Assembly: GCA_020025095.1 (NCBI GenBank) | Contig: JAHHSS010000038.1 | Span: forward strand, 1 to 13,548 | Direction of reading: 5' to 3' | Origin: Peptostreptococcus sp. | GTDB taxonomy: Bacteria; Bacillota; Clostridia; Peptostreptococcales; Peptostreptococcaceae | Length of the DNA stretch: 13,548 bases | In this document: positions 1 to 6,295 of the stretch, piece by piece | Numbering within the stretch: the first letter of the stretch is position 1 | How the letters are laid out: each line of letters starts with the position of its first letter | Made by a program: the position numbers and the translations under genes | The notes under the pieces: model-generated | The model's input: only the letters and a program-made list of their open reading frames with translations | What the model was told of the DNA's origin: nothing | Databases searched by the model: none

Positions 1-378
1 TCAAGTAATCCTAATTTTGTATCAGTAGTAAGACTGACAACTTCAGGTATTGCAAGTAAGATGGGATTTACATTAGATGATATAGAAGATCTAAAGGTAT
101 CAATATCCGAAGCCTGTACAAATGCAATAAAGCATAGTAAAGAAATGAACTTCGAAGTGAATTTTTATATGTATAAAGATAGACTAACAGTAGAAGTTAA
201 AGATAAAGGCATAGGATATGACATTGAGGCAGTAGAGGAACCGGACCCTAATAATCCTAAGACAAGTGGTTTAGGTCTTTTTATAATAAAGACTTTGATG
301 GATGAAGTTGATATTTGTACATACAACGAAAAGGGTACAATAATTAAAATGACAAAGATGGTTGGAGTTGAAGAATAA
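1..378 (+). CDS. rsbW: Anti-sigma-B factor / serine kinase RsbW (5' truncated by window edge)
   Basis: The frame is open from base 1, reading SSNPNFVSVVRLTTSGIASK before the first internal ATG at 61, so the true start lies upstream and this is a C-terminal portion of about 125 residues. RsbW proteins are GHKL-fold kinases that bind SigB and also phosphorylate the anti-anti-sigma factor RsbV. Visible motifs are the N-box SEACTNAIKHS, the G1-box DKGIGYD and the G2-like glycine-rich TSGLGLFIIKTLMDEV, which together form the ATP pocket. The stop codon TAA (376-378) shares its last base with the sigB ATG, so the two genes are translationally coupled, the usual arrangement for an anti-sigma/sigma pair. 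rsbV is expected just upstream, outside the window. The identification is firm from the motifs plus the sigB neighbour; SpoIIAB is a paralogue but would sit beside sigF. Confidence 0.93.
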   Translation, partial: SSNPNFVSVVRLTTSGIASKMGFTLDDIEDLKVSISEACTNAIKHSKEMNFEVNFYMYKDRLTVEVKDKGIGYDIEAVEEPDPNNPKTSGLGLFIIKTLMDEVDICTYNEKGTIIKMTKMVGVEE

Positions 379-1160
379 TGGATCAAGTAGCCACAGGAAA
401 AAATTATGAGGATATGGATGTAAAAGATCTCTTCAAGATTTTTTCTGAGGATAAAAGTAATGTTGCTCTGAGAAATATACTAATTGAAAAGCATCTTTAT
501 TTAGCCAAGATACTTTCTAGAAAATATATGAATAAAGGTGTAGACTATGAAGATATTTATCAGGTTGCATCACTGGCTCTTATCTATGCTATAGATAGAT
601 ATGATATATCTAGGGGATTTGAGTTTTCAAGCTTTGCAACGCCAACAATAGTAGGGGAAATAAAAAAGTATTTTAGAGATAAAGTTTGGACGATGAGAGT
701 CCCTAGAAGGATACAGGAACTAAGTAAAAAAATAAGTAATGCAAAAATGCATTTAGAGCAAGAGCATAAAAAAAGTCCTACACCTTCAGAAATAGCAAAT
801 CATCTAGGGGTAACAGAAGAAGAGGTGCTAGAGGCAATGGAAGCTTCTTACGGATATCAGCCTATTTCTTTAGACACTCCAAGTAATGATGATTCAGAAG
901 ATAAAGATATGACTTTAGGAGATAGAGTCGGAATAGAAGAGAAGAATTTTGTTGACATAGAACTGAAAGATTTTATGTCCAGATTTATGGAGAATTTAAA
1001 TGATCTGGAAGTAAGTATAGTCAAAGGTAGATTTTTCGATAATAAAACGCAGTCAGTGATAGCGAATGAATTAGGAATTTCTCAAATGACTGTATCCAGA
1101 TTAGAAAAAAAGATTATTGAACGACTTAAAAAAGAATATTTAAAAGGTATGGAAGCATAA
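378..1160 (+). CDS. sigB: RNA polymerase sigma factor SigB (general stress sigma factor)
   Basis: This 260-residue sigma-70 family factor has the SigB/F/G length and layout. Region 2 (about residues 30-115) contains the core-binding helix GVDYEDIYQVASLALIYAID and the -10-recognition segment FSSFATPTIVGEIKKYFRDK. Region 3 is about residues 116-185. Region 4 carries the helix-turn-helix QSVIANELGISQMTVSRLEK near residues 228-247. The ATG overlaps the last base of the rsbW stop codon, and the purine-rich GGAGTTGAAGA upstream serves as ribosome binding site. Pairing with rsbW argues for SigB rather than the sporulation factors SigF or SigG, which have the same fold. In the family it directs stress-response transcription when released by RsbW; in clostridia this includes acid, oxidative and nitrosative stress. 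The gene ends just before a strong hairpin, so rsbW-sigB terminates here. Confidence 0.93.
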   Translation: MDQVATGKNYEDMDVKDLFKIFSEDKSNVALRNILIEKHLYLAKILSRKYMNKGVDYEDIYQVASLALIYAIDRYDISRGFEFSSFATPTIVGEIKKYFRDKVWTMRVPRRIQELSKKISNAKMHLEQEHKKSPTPSEIANHLGVTEEEVLEAMEASYGYQPISLDTPSNDDSEDKDMTLGDRVGIEEKNFVDIELKDFMSRFMENLNDLEVSIVKGRFFDNKTQSVIANELGISQMTVSRLEKKIIERLKKEYLKGMEA

Positions 1161-1196
1161 AAAAGGGGATGTTGCAATTGCAGCATCCCTTTTAGG
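1161..1196 (+). terminator. Terminator of the rsbW-sigB operon
   Basis: The hairpin arm 1161-1175 (AAAAGGGGATGTTGC) pairs with 1180-1193 (GCAGCATCCCTTTT) around a 4-nt AATT loop, directly after the sigB stop. The 3' arm supplies a short T tract (TTTT). The A-rich 5' arm means it could also work in the reverse direction. Confidence 0.85.
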
Positions 1197-1488
1197 AACC
1201 ATAAGATTTAGTGTTGCTTGCAATAAAAAATTGCTCTTTGTTAAATAGTGCTATTGGATAAAATTGCTATATAGCATAATTTAATTTAAGTGAATAACTA
1301 GCATAGAAGGATTTATATTCTAGTTATTTTATCTCAAATAATTTTATCTTCGTACTTTTATAAGATTTAAAAGAGAAAGATACTATTTTATTATGGTGGA
1401 GAAGAAAGAAAAACTTTTGTATTCATATATTAGTAAAATAATAAACATAATAGTTTTTAAAAGTTTATTGCTTGCTATTTTTAGTGGA
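1197..1488. other. Intergenic region sigB-mscS, no gene seen
   Basis: This is AT-rich spacer without a convincing reading frame. Two small symmetries are visible. One is a perfect 12-bp palindrome TGCTATATAGCA at 1265-1276. The other is a 9-bp inverted repeat AATAACTAG (1293-1301) / CTAGTTATT (1320-1328) with an 18-nt loop, followed by TT; it could be a weak hairpin. Neither has an assignable role. Confidence 0.5.
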
Positions 1489-1518
1489 TTGAAAAAATAT
1501 AAAAATATATGGTATAAT
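1489..1518 (+). promoter_or_regulatory. Sigma-A type promoter for mscS
   Basis: A -35 TTGAAA (1489-1494) and a perfect -10 TATAAT (1513-1518) are separated by 18 bp, about 95 bp upstream of the mscS start. A second, weak SigB-like -10 (GGGTAA, 1573-1578) lies closer to the gene but has no good -35. Confidence 0.65.
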
Positions 1519-1615
1519 TACAAGAATACTTTTATAGAAGAAGAGGCTTGAATTTTATAAGTATAGCCTATTGGGTAAGTATTTTAATGCAAAAATATAA
1601 TTAAGAGGAGAAAAA

Positions 1616-2437
1616 ATGGAGGAGTCAATACAGAAACAGACAACTATATTTACACGTTATATGGATGCATTTATGGGCAAGTTGCCATCTTTAATAATAG
1701 CTATAATAACGGTAGTTATAGGTGTGATAATAGCTAAAATAGTAAAAAGGATGCTTACTAGATTTTTAAAGAAATATAAATCTAGTGTTGGTATTGTAAG
1801 TTTCCTAATAAATCTTGCTCAAGTTGCGATAATATTGGCAGCTTGTATGCAGGCATTAAGTGGTCTAGGTGTAAATACAACATCATTTGCAGCTGTACTA
1901 GGAGCAGCAGGATTCAGTATTGGTTTAGCTTTTAAAGAAGTTTTAGCAAACTTAGGGTCATGTATGATAATACTTTTCTTTCGGCCATTTGATATAGGCG
2001 ACTATATTATGTGTGAATCAATAGAGGGAACAGTTTTTGAGATACAGATGTTTTCAACTACATTAAAAACAAATGACAATAAGTTAATAATAGTTCCCAA
2101 TACTCAAGTAACAACAAATCCTGTAATTAATTTTACAGCTCAAGAAAAAAGAAGAATTGACTATGTGTTCAATGTAGAATATGATACAGATGTTAAAAAA
2201 CTTTATGAAATTGCTAATAAATTATTTGATTTAGAGCCTAAAATTTTAAGCTCTCCAAAGCCATTGATAGGTGTAGAGTCAATGGACAATAATATGATAA
2301 GATTTGTTGCAAAGCCATGGGTAAAAACAAGTGATTATTGGGATATTTACTATAAACTTATGGAATCCTTTAAACATGAATTTGATGTTAACGGAATAGA
2401 ACTTTCCAGAATTCATATATTGAATGGAAATAAGTAA
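1616..2437 (+). CDS. mscS: Small-conductance mechanosensitive channel, MscS family
   Basis: This is a 273-residue inner-membrane channel of the compact MscS type (E. coli MscS is 286 residues). It opens under membrane tension to release solutes during hypo-osmotic shock and works as a homoheptamer. Predicted helices are TM1 about 22-42 (LPSLIIAIITVVIGVIIAKI), TM2 about 58-82, and the pore-lining, Gly/Ala-rich TM3 about 87-121 containing SFAAVLGAAGFSIGLAFKE. The family signature FFRPFDIGDYI follows at about 121-131, leading into the beta domain (IEGTVFEIQMFSTTLKT, NDNKLIIVPNTQV) and the cytoplasmic vestibule. The start is the ATG preceded by AAGAGGAG at good spacing. It stands alone, with its own promoter and terminator. 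Its position after sigB is suggestive of stress physiology, but shared control is not demonstrated. Confidence 0.93.
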   Translation: MEESIQKQTTIFTRYMDAFMGKLPSLIIAIITVVIGVIIAKIVKRMLTRFLKKYKSSVGIVSFLINLAQVAIILAACMQALSGLGVNTTSFAAVLGAAGFSIGLAFKEVLANLGSCMIILFFRPFDIGDYIMCESIEGTVFEIQMFSTTLKTNDNKLIIVPNTQVTTNPVINFTAQEKRRIDYVFNVEYDTDVKKLYEIANKLFDLEPKILSSPKPLIGVESMDNNMIRFVAKPWVKTSDYWDIYYKLMESFKHEFDVNGIELSRIHILNGNK

Positions 2438-2467
2438 GATAAATAAAAAATAAAATTTAAAATAAAA

Positions 2468-2522
2468 AAATAAAGCACATTCGAAATAAATACAAAAATA
2501 AAATTCGATATGTGCTTTATTT
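2468..2522 (+). terminator. Terminator after mscS
   Basis: The arm AAATAAAGCACAT-TCGAA (2468-2485) pairs with TTCGA-T-ATGTGCTTTATTT (2504-2522), giving an 18-bp stem with one bulged base (T2509) and an 18-nt A-rich loop. The 3' arm ends T-rich. The stem is near symmetric, so it may act on both strands. Confidence 0.75.
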
Positions 2523-2572
2523 AATGTAAACAGAAAAAATAAAAGCTAAAGATATTATTTTTTATAAAAAAC

Positions 2573-2601
2573 TTGATAAATAATTTTTATTGGGCTATAA
2601 T
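2573..2601 (+). promoter_or_regulatory. Promoter of the serS T-box transcript
   Basis: A -35 TTGATA (2573-2578), an exact 17-bp spacer and a -10 TATAAT (2596-2601) place the transcription start near 2608, immediately before the stem I region of the T-box leader. Confidence 0.85.
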
Positions 2602-2607
2602 GTATTC

Positions 2608-2849
2608 ATAAATGAATTATCTAAGCGATGAAGGAGCCTAGTAATATGATTATTGCAAACAGAGAGTGGATGGTAGCTGAAAATCCTCTGCAATGTCTTA
2701 TGAATCTACTCAAGAGCTTCCAATTTGAAATAGTATTGGACGTATGCCTGCGATAAAGGTAAGAGGTGGGCTATTATGGATGGTCAACTAGGGTGGCAAC
2801 GCGGAATATGACTTTCGTCCCTTGTATGAGGGGTGGCAGTCTTTTTTTT
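2608..2849 (+). promoter_or_regulatory. T-box riboswitch controlling serS (serine specifier UCU)
   Basis: This is a tRNA-sensing transcription attenuator. Stem I shows the AGTA (2640-2643 region) / GAA (2702-2704) loop-E arms, and GAA is followed by the specifier TCT (2705-2707, Ser) and an A. The apical part CAGAG...GGAT / ATCC...CTCTG folds into the distal arm. The T-box antiterminator motif AGGGTGGCAACGCGG is at 2790-2804; its TGGC (2794-2797) would pair with the 3' end of uncharged tRNA carrying a G discriminator. The tRNA-Ser in this window has exactly that discriminator. The competing terminator is GACT...CGTCCCT (2810-2827) with AGGGGTG...AGTC (2830-2841) followed by a run of T. By family knowledge, uncharged tRNA-Ser stabilises the antiterminator and lets serS be read; the specifier assignment is inferred from alignment by eye. 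Confidence 0.93.
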
Positions 2850-2936
2850 ATACCCAAAAATTTTGCAATATATTTCATGTTAATTGTTTAGAAGTTAATA
2901 GGAATTATCTAAATATTTTAGAAGGAGAATATAATT

Positions 2937-4217
2937 ATGTTAGATGTAAAAAGAATAAGAGAAAATCTTGATGAAATTAAAGTTTTAATGGGCAGAAGAG
3001 GAGAAGGCGAATTTGACCCTAAAGACTTAGATGAAGTAGTGGAATTAGATGACAAGAGAAAAGAGATTCTAAAAAAAGTTGAAGTATTGAAGAATAAGTC
3101 AAATGTAGAGTCTAAGAAAATACCAGTTATGATAAAAAATGGAGAAAATATAGACACTATAAAGGCTGAATTAAAAGAACTATCTGACGAGATAAAAGGG
3201 TTAGATGGTCAGTTAAGAGAAGTTGAAGAAAAATTAAGATATAGACTTCTTAGAATACCAAATGTTCCAAATCCAGATGTTCCACAAGGAGAAACAGATG
3301 AAGATAATATAGAAATAAGAAGATGGGGAGAACCTACTAAGTTTGATTTTGAACACAAGGCTCACTGGGATATAGGTACTGATTTAGATATTCTTGATTT
3401 TGAAAGAGCAGGAAAGATAACAGGTTCAAGATTTACCTTATATAAGGGATTAGGATCAAAGTTAGAAAGATCAATAATATCATTCTTCCTTGACTACCAT
3501 ACTGAAAATCATGGATATACAGAAGTTTTACCTCCATTTATGGCAAATGAAAATAGTTTCTTGGGTACAGGACAGCTTCCAAAGTTTGAGGAAGATATGT
3601 TTAAACTAGAAGGTTTGAACTATTATTTAGTTCCAACAGCAGAAGTTCCTGTCACTAATATATATGCAGGAGAAATATTAGAAGGGGATAAGCTTCCAAT
3701 TAAACATTGTGCATATACTCCATGCTTTAGATCTGAAGCAGGGTCTGCAGGTAGAGATACTAGAGGTCTTGTAAGACAGCATCAATTTAATAAAGTAGAG
3801 TTAGTTAAATTTGTTAAACCAGAAGAGTCATATGACGAACTTGAAAAGCTTACAAATGATGCTGAAAAGATGCTTCAATTATTAGGAATACCATACAGAG
3901 TAGTAAAGATATGTACTGGTGACTTAGGATTTACAGCTGCAAAGAAATACGATATAGAAGTATGGATGCCAAGTTACAATAGATATGTTGAGATTTCTTC
4001 TTGCTCAAACTTTGAAGATTTCCAAGCAAGACGTGCAAACATAAGATTTAAGAGAGACAGAGATTCTAAGACTGAATTTGTTCATACATTAAATGGTTCT
4101 GGTTTAGCAGTAGGTAGAACCTTAGCAGCTATATTAGAAAATTACCAGCAGGCTGATGGTTCAGTAGTAGTTCCTGAAATACTAAGACCTTATATGAAGT
4201 GTGATCTAATAAAGTAA
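2937..4217 (+). CDS. serS: Seryl-tRNA synthetase
   Basis: This 426-residue class II aminoacyl-tRNA synthetase is the usual length for bacterial SerRS. It charges tRNA-Ser (and tRNA-Sec where present) with serine in the cytosol. Residues 1-105 are the charged helical region that forms the long antiparallel coiled-coil arm recognising the tRNA-Ser variable arm. The catalytic domain follows: TAEVP at 234-238 in the serine pocket, motif 2 CFRSEAGSAGRDTRGLVRQH at 263-282, and motif 3 LNGSGLAVGRTLAAILENYQ at 385-404. The ATG is preceded by AGAAGGAG (2920-2927). The gene lies behind the T-box and ends before a clean terminator, so it is monocistronic and induced by serine starvation. Confidence 0.98.
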   Translation: MLDVKRIRENLDEIKVLMGRRGEGEFDPKDLDEVVELDDKRKEILKKVEVLKNKSNVESKKIPVMIKNGENIDTIKAELKELSDEIKGLDGQLREVEEKLRYRLLRIPNVPNPDVPQGETDEDNIEIRRWGEPTKFDFEHKAHWDIGTDLDILDFERAGKITGSRFTLYKGLGSKLERSIISFFLDYHTENHGYTEVLPPFMANENSFLGTGQLPKFEEDMFKLEGLNYYLVPTAEVPVTNIYAGEILEGDKLPIKHCAYTPCFRSEAGSAGRDTRGLVRQHQFNKVELVKFVKPEESYDELEKLTNDAEKMLQLLGIPYRVVKICTGDLGFTAAKKYDIEVWMPSYNRYVEISSCSNFEDFQARRANIRFKRDRDSKTEFVHTLNGSGLAVGRTLAAILENYQQADGSVVVPEILRPYMKCDLIK

Positions 4218-4250
4218 TTTAAATTTATATTAAAAAACAATAAAGTATAT

Positions 4251-4290
4251 AATCCTGCCAAGTAAGTATAATTACTTGGGCAGGATTTTT
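4251..4290 (+). terminator. Terminator after serS
   Basis: AATCCTGCCAAGTAA (4251-4265) pairs with TTACTT-G-GGCAGGATT (4272-4287) around a 6-nt loop, with one bulged G, and runs into TTTTT. This is a strong rho-independent terminator separating serS from the thiazole operon. Confidence 0.9.
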
Positions 4291-4339
4291 GATTAGTAAT
4301 TTTAAAAATATCAGAAAAAATATAAAATTAGAAAAACTA

Positions 4340-4368
4340 TTGATTTATATTTTTTCATATAGTATAAT
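4340..4368 (+). promoter_or_regulatory. Promoter of the thiS-thiF-thiG-thiH-tenI operon
   Basis: A -35 TTGATT (4340-4345), a 17-bp spacer and a perfect -10 TATAAT (4363-4368) put the start near 4375. Transcripts begin only about 18 nt before the leader hairpin. Confidence 0.8.
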
Positions 4369-4374
4369 TTCAGA

Positions 4375-4448
4375 TAGAGTGTTGATTATGTTCGCACGAA
4401 GGGGTACACCACCGCGGGTGTAGCTTTCCTTCGTGCGTTTTTTTTTTT
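4375..4448 (+). promoter_or_regulatory. Candidate regulatory leader RNA / attenuator upstream of thiS
   Basis: This leader of about 74 nt folds into one structured hairpin. The outer stem CGCACGAAGG (4393-4402) pairs perfectly with CCTTCGTGCG (4428-4437). An asymmetric internal loop (GG / GCTTT) follows, then a perfect inner stem TACACC (4405-4410) / GGTGTA (4417-4422), closed by the hexaloop ACCGCG. Eleven Ts (4438-4448) follow, so the whole element is also an intrinsic terminator between promoter and thiS. No TPP-riboswitch core (CUGAGA-type or GAUNUGGAUAAUGCCAGC-type segments) is present, and no classical antiterminator precedes it. GC-rich, unpaired bases in an otherwise very AT-rich region suggest a conserved function. 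From memory, a structured RNA called the thiS motif has been proposed by comparative genomics upstream of thiS genes in Firmicutes; I cannot verify that this is the same element. It could alternatively yield a small stand-alone RNA. Confidence 0.65.
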
Positions 4449-4511
4449 GAAATTTTCATTAAAACATAAAGAAAGCATATTTAAAATTTTTATAAAGAAA
4501 GGAGAAAAGAT

Positions 4512-4706
4512 ATGATAAAAGTAAATGGTAAAGTCATAGAAGAAGAAAATATAAATTTAATGGACTTAATAAAAACCAAGGGTTTTAAAGTTGAAAGAAT
4601 TGCTGTTGAAGTAAATGGAAAGATAATAAAAAGGGGTTATTACGAAGAAGTCAATCTTACAAATGGAGATAAAGTTGAAATAGTATGTTTTGTTGGAGGT
4701 GGCTAA
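4512..4706 (+). CDS. thiS: Sulfur carrier protein ThiS
   Basis: This 64-residue ubiquitin-fold protein begins with MIKVNGKVIE and ends in the family hallmark C-terminal diglycine (VGGG). Its C-terminal carboxylate is adenylated by ThiF and converted to a thiocarboxylate that donates sulfur to ThiG during thiazole-ring formation. Length and the beta-strand pattern (IAVEVNGKIIKRGYYEEVNL, GDKVEIVCFVGGG) match ThiS rather than MoaD. The ATG is preceded by AAAGGAG. The thiF ribosome binding site GGAGGTGG lies inside the last codons of thiS, and only 2 nt separate the thiS stop from the thiF start, so the pair is translationally coupled. It is the first gene behind the leader hairpin. Confidence 0.95.
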   Translation: MIKVNGKVIEEENINLMDLIKTKGFKVERIAVEVNGKIIKRGYYEEVNLTNGDKVEIVCFVGGG

Positions 4707-4708
4707 AA

Positions 4709-5419
4709 ATGAATAATAAGTCTTTTTTTATAGATGATAAAAAAGAAATAGTACTTGAAAAAAGCAAGAACAATATTTATAAGTATAAGGAAAAAGTAGG
4801 CAAAAATTTTTTAGAAGAAATATCTAAAAGAAATATCGAAAACTCTTTAGAAAAACTTCAAAAAGCAAAAGTATGTATATTAGGTGCTGGAGGGCTTGGA
4901 TCTAATATAGCAGAGATGCTTGCAAGGAGCTCAGTAGGATACTTGCATATAGTAGATTTTGATTTAGTAGAAATATCTAATTTAAATAGACAGTCATATT
5001 TTTTAGAGGACGTAGGAAAAATAAAAGTGGAAGCACTTAAAAATAAAATAAAGAAGATAAACCCTTTTGTTAAAGTAGATATTGAAAATACGAAAATAAC
5101 AGATAATAATATTGGAAGAATAATAAAAGATGAAAATATAATAGTAGAAGCCGTTGATGATGCAAAAACTAAAGCTATGATAGTTAATGAAATTCTAGAA
5201 AATCATACGACTAAATATATTATATCAGCATCAGGAATGGCTGGCTTAGAAAACTCTAATAATATAAAAACAAAAAAGATAAATAATAATTTCTACATAT
5301 CTGGTGATGGATATACAGATTTTGAAAACTACAGCGGAATAATGGCTCCAAGAGTAATGATTTGTGCAGGCCATCAAGCGAATATAGTTTTAAGAATAAT
5401 ATTAGAAAAAGAAGATTAA
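4709..5419 (+). CDS. thiF: ThiS adenylyltransferase ThiF (short, zinc-less family-2 type)
   Basis: This is an E1-like enzyme that activates the ThiS C-terminus with ATP. The start chosen is the ATG at 4709, because GGAGGTGG sits 9-16 nt before it; an in-frame ATG at 4685 lies inside thiS. The protein is then 236 residues. Residues 53-65 form the Rossmann nucleotide loop (KVCILGAGGLGS), DFD is at 83-85, the arginine-finger segment NLNRQ at 91-95 and the conserved GKIKVEAL near 103-110. The only cysteines are C56 and C219, so the two CxxC zinc pairs and the acyl-disulfide cysteine known in E. coli ThiF are absent. About 50 charged N-terminal residues precede the Rossmann fold. This matches the short clostridial ThiF group. 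The sulfur source must be supplied by another protein outside the window. Confidence 0.9.
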   Translation: MNNKSFFIDDKKEIVLEKSKNNIYKYKEKVGKNFLEEISKRNIENSLEKLQKAKVCILGAGGLGSNIAEMLARSSVGYLHIVDFDLVEISNLNRQSYFLEDVGKIKVEALKNKIKKINPFVKVDIENTKITDNNIGRIIKDENIIVEAVDDAKTKAMIVNEILENHTTKYIISASGMAGLENSNNIKTKKINNNFYISGDGYTDFENYSGIMAPRVMICAGHQANIVLRIILEKED

Positions 5420-5421
5420 TT

Positions 5422-5441
5422 AGCTTTTAATTATAAAAGCT
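5422..5441 (+). repeat. Small hairpin between thiF and thiG
   Basis: AGCTTTTA / TAAAAGCT form an 8-bp perfect stem with an ATTA loop immediately after the thiF stop. No T tract follows, so it is unlikely to terminate transcription; it may be an mRNA stability or processing element within the 94-nt thiF-thiG gap. Confidence 0.4.
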
Positions 5442-5513
5442 TAAATAATATAAGGAAAACTTTGCTATGATAAATAAAATTTATATTAATATAAAAATAT
5501 GGAGGTAATTACT

Positions 5514-6284
5514 ATGAATAAAGACAAGCTAATAATAGGTGGAAGAGAATTTAATTCACGCTTTATATTGGGGTCAGGCAAATATTCTCTTGAACTAATA
5601 GAAAGTGCAATAAAGGATGCTGGTGCAGAAATGATAACTCTTGCTCTTAGAAGAGCTGTTTCTGGAGATATAGAAAATATACTAGATTATATTCCAGAAG
5701 GAATAACATTAATTCCTAATACTTCTGGTGCAAGAAATGCAAAAGAAGCTATAAGAATAGCAAGGCTTTCTAGGGAGTGTGGATGTGGTGATTTTATAAA
5801 ATTAGAAGTAATAAGAGATTCTAAATATCTTTTACCAGACAATCAAGAAACTATAAAAGCCACAGAAATACTTGCCAAAGAAGGATTTATAGTAATGCCA
5901 TATATGTATCCTGATTTAAATGTAGCAAGAGATTTAAAAAAAGCTGGTGCAGCATGTATTATGCCTCTAGCTTCTCCAATAGGATCGAATAAAGGACTTC
6001 TAGCTAAGGATTTTATACAAATATTAATAGATGAAATAGATCTTCCAATAATAGTAGATGCAGGAATTGGTAGACCATCACAAGCTTGTGAAGCTATGGA
6101 GATGGGAGCAGCAGCTGTAATGGTAAATACGGCAATAGCAACAGCGGACGATATTCCTCTTATGGCTGAAGCATTTAAAAATGCAGTAGAAGCAGGAAGA
6201 AAAGCTTATTTAGCAAAAATAGGAAGAGTAATATCTAAAGGAGCAGTATCGTCTTCACCTTTAATAGGATTTTTAGAAGATTAG
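5514..6284 (+). CDS. thiG: Thiazole synthase ThiG
   Basis: This 256-residue TIM-barrel enzyme condenses 1-deoxy-D-xylulose 5-phosphate, dehydroglycine and ThiS-thiocarboxylate sulfur into the thiazole phosphate precursor of thiamine. Lys96 in DFIKLEVI is the position of the Schiff-base lysine in characterised ThiG. Other family landmarks are ALRRA (44-48), the phosphate-binding MPLASPIGSNKG (150-161) and VDAGIGRPSQA (181-191), plus GAAAVMVNTAIA near 198-209. The start at 5514 is chosen because GGAGGT is positioned correctly before it; the in-frame ATG at 5499 contains that ribosome binding site. thiH follows after 11 nt. The protein forms a complex with ThiS and is functionally paired with ThiH. 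Confidence 0.97.
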   Translation: MNKDKLIIGGREFNSRFILGSGKYSLELIESAIKDAGAEMITLALRRAVSGDIENILDYIPEGITLIPNTSGARNAKEAIRIARLSRECGCGDFIKLEVIRDSKYLLPDNQETIKATEILAKEGFIVMPYMYPDLNVARDLKKAGAACIMPLASPIGSNKGLLAKDFIQILIDEIDLPIIVDAGIGRPSQACEAMEMGAAAVMVNTAIATADDIPLMAEAFKNAVEAGRKAYLAKIGRVISKGAVSSSPLIGFLED

Positions 6285-6295
6285 GAGGGGGAAAA

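Noticed and set aside
1393..1551. 52-codon plus-strand frame (MVEKKEKLLYSYISK...) between sigB and mscS
   Set aside because: It contains the -35 and -10 of the mscS promoter, has no ribosome binding site at proper spacing, and looks like AT-rich chance sequence.
4405..4422. Degenerate second T-box suggested by ACCGCGG in the thiS leader
   Set aside because: The required upstream TGG acceptor-binding bulge and stem I are missing; the bases are the loop of a self-complementary hairpin.
4375..4448. TPP riboswitch upstream of thiS
   Set aside because: None of the conserved TPP aptamer segments are present and the leader is too short (about 74 nt).
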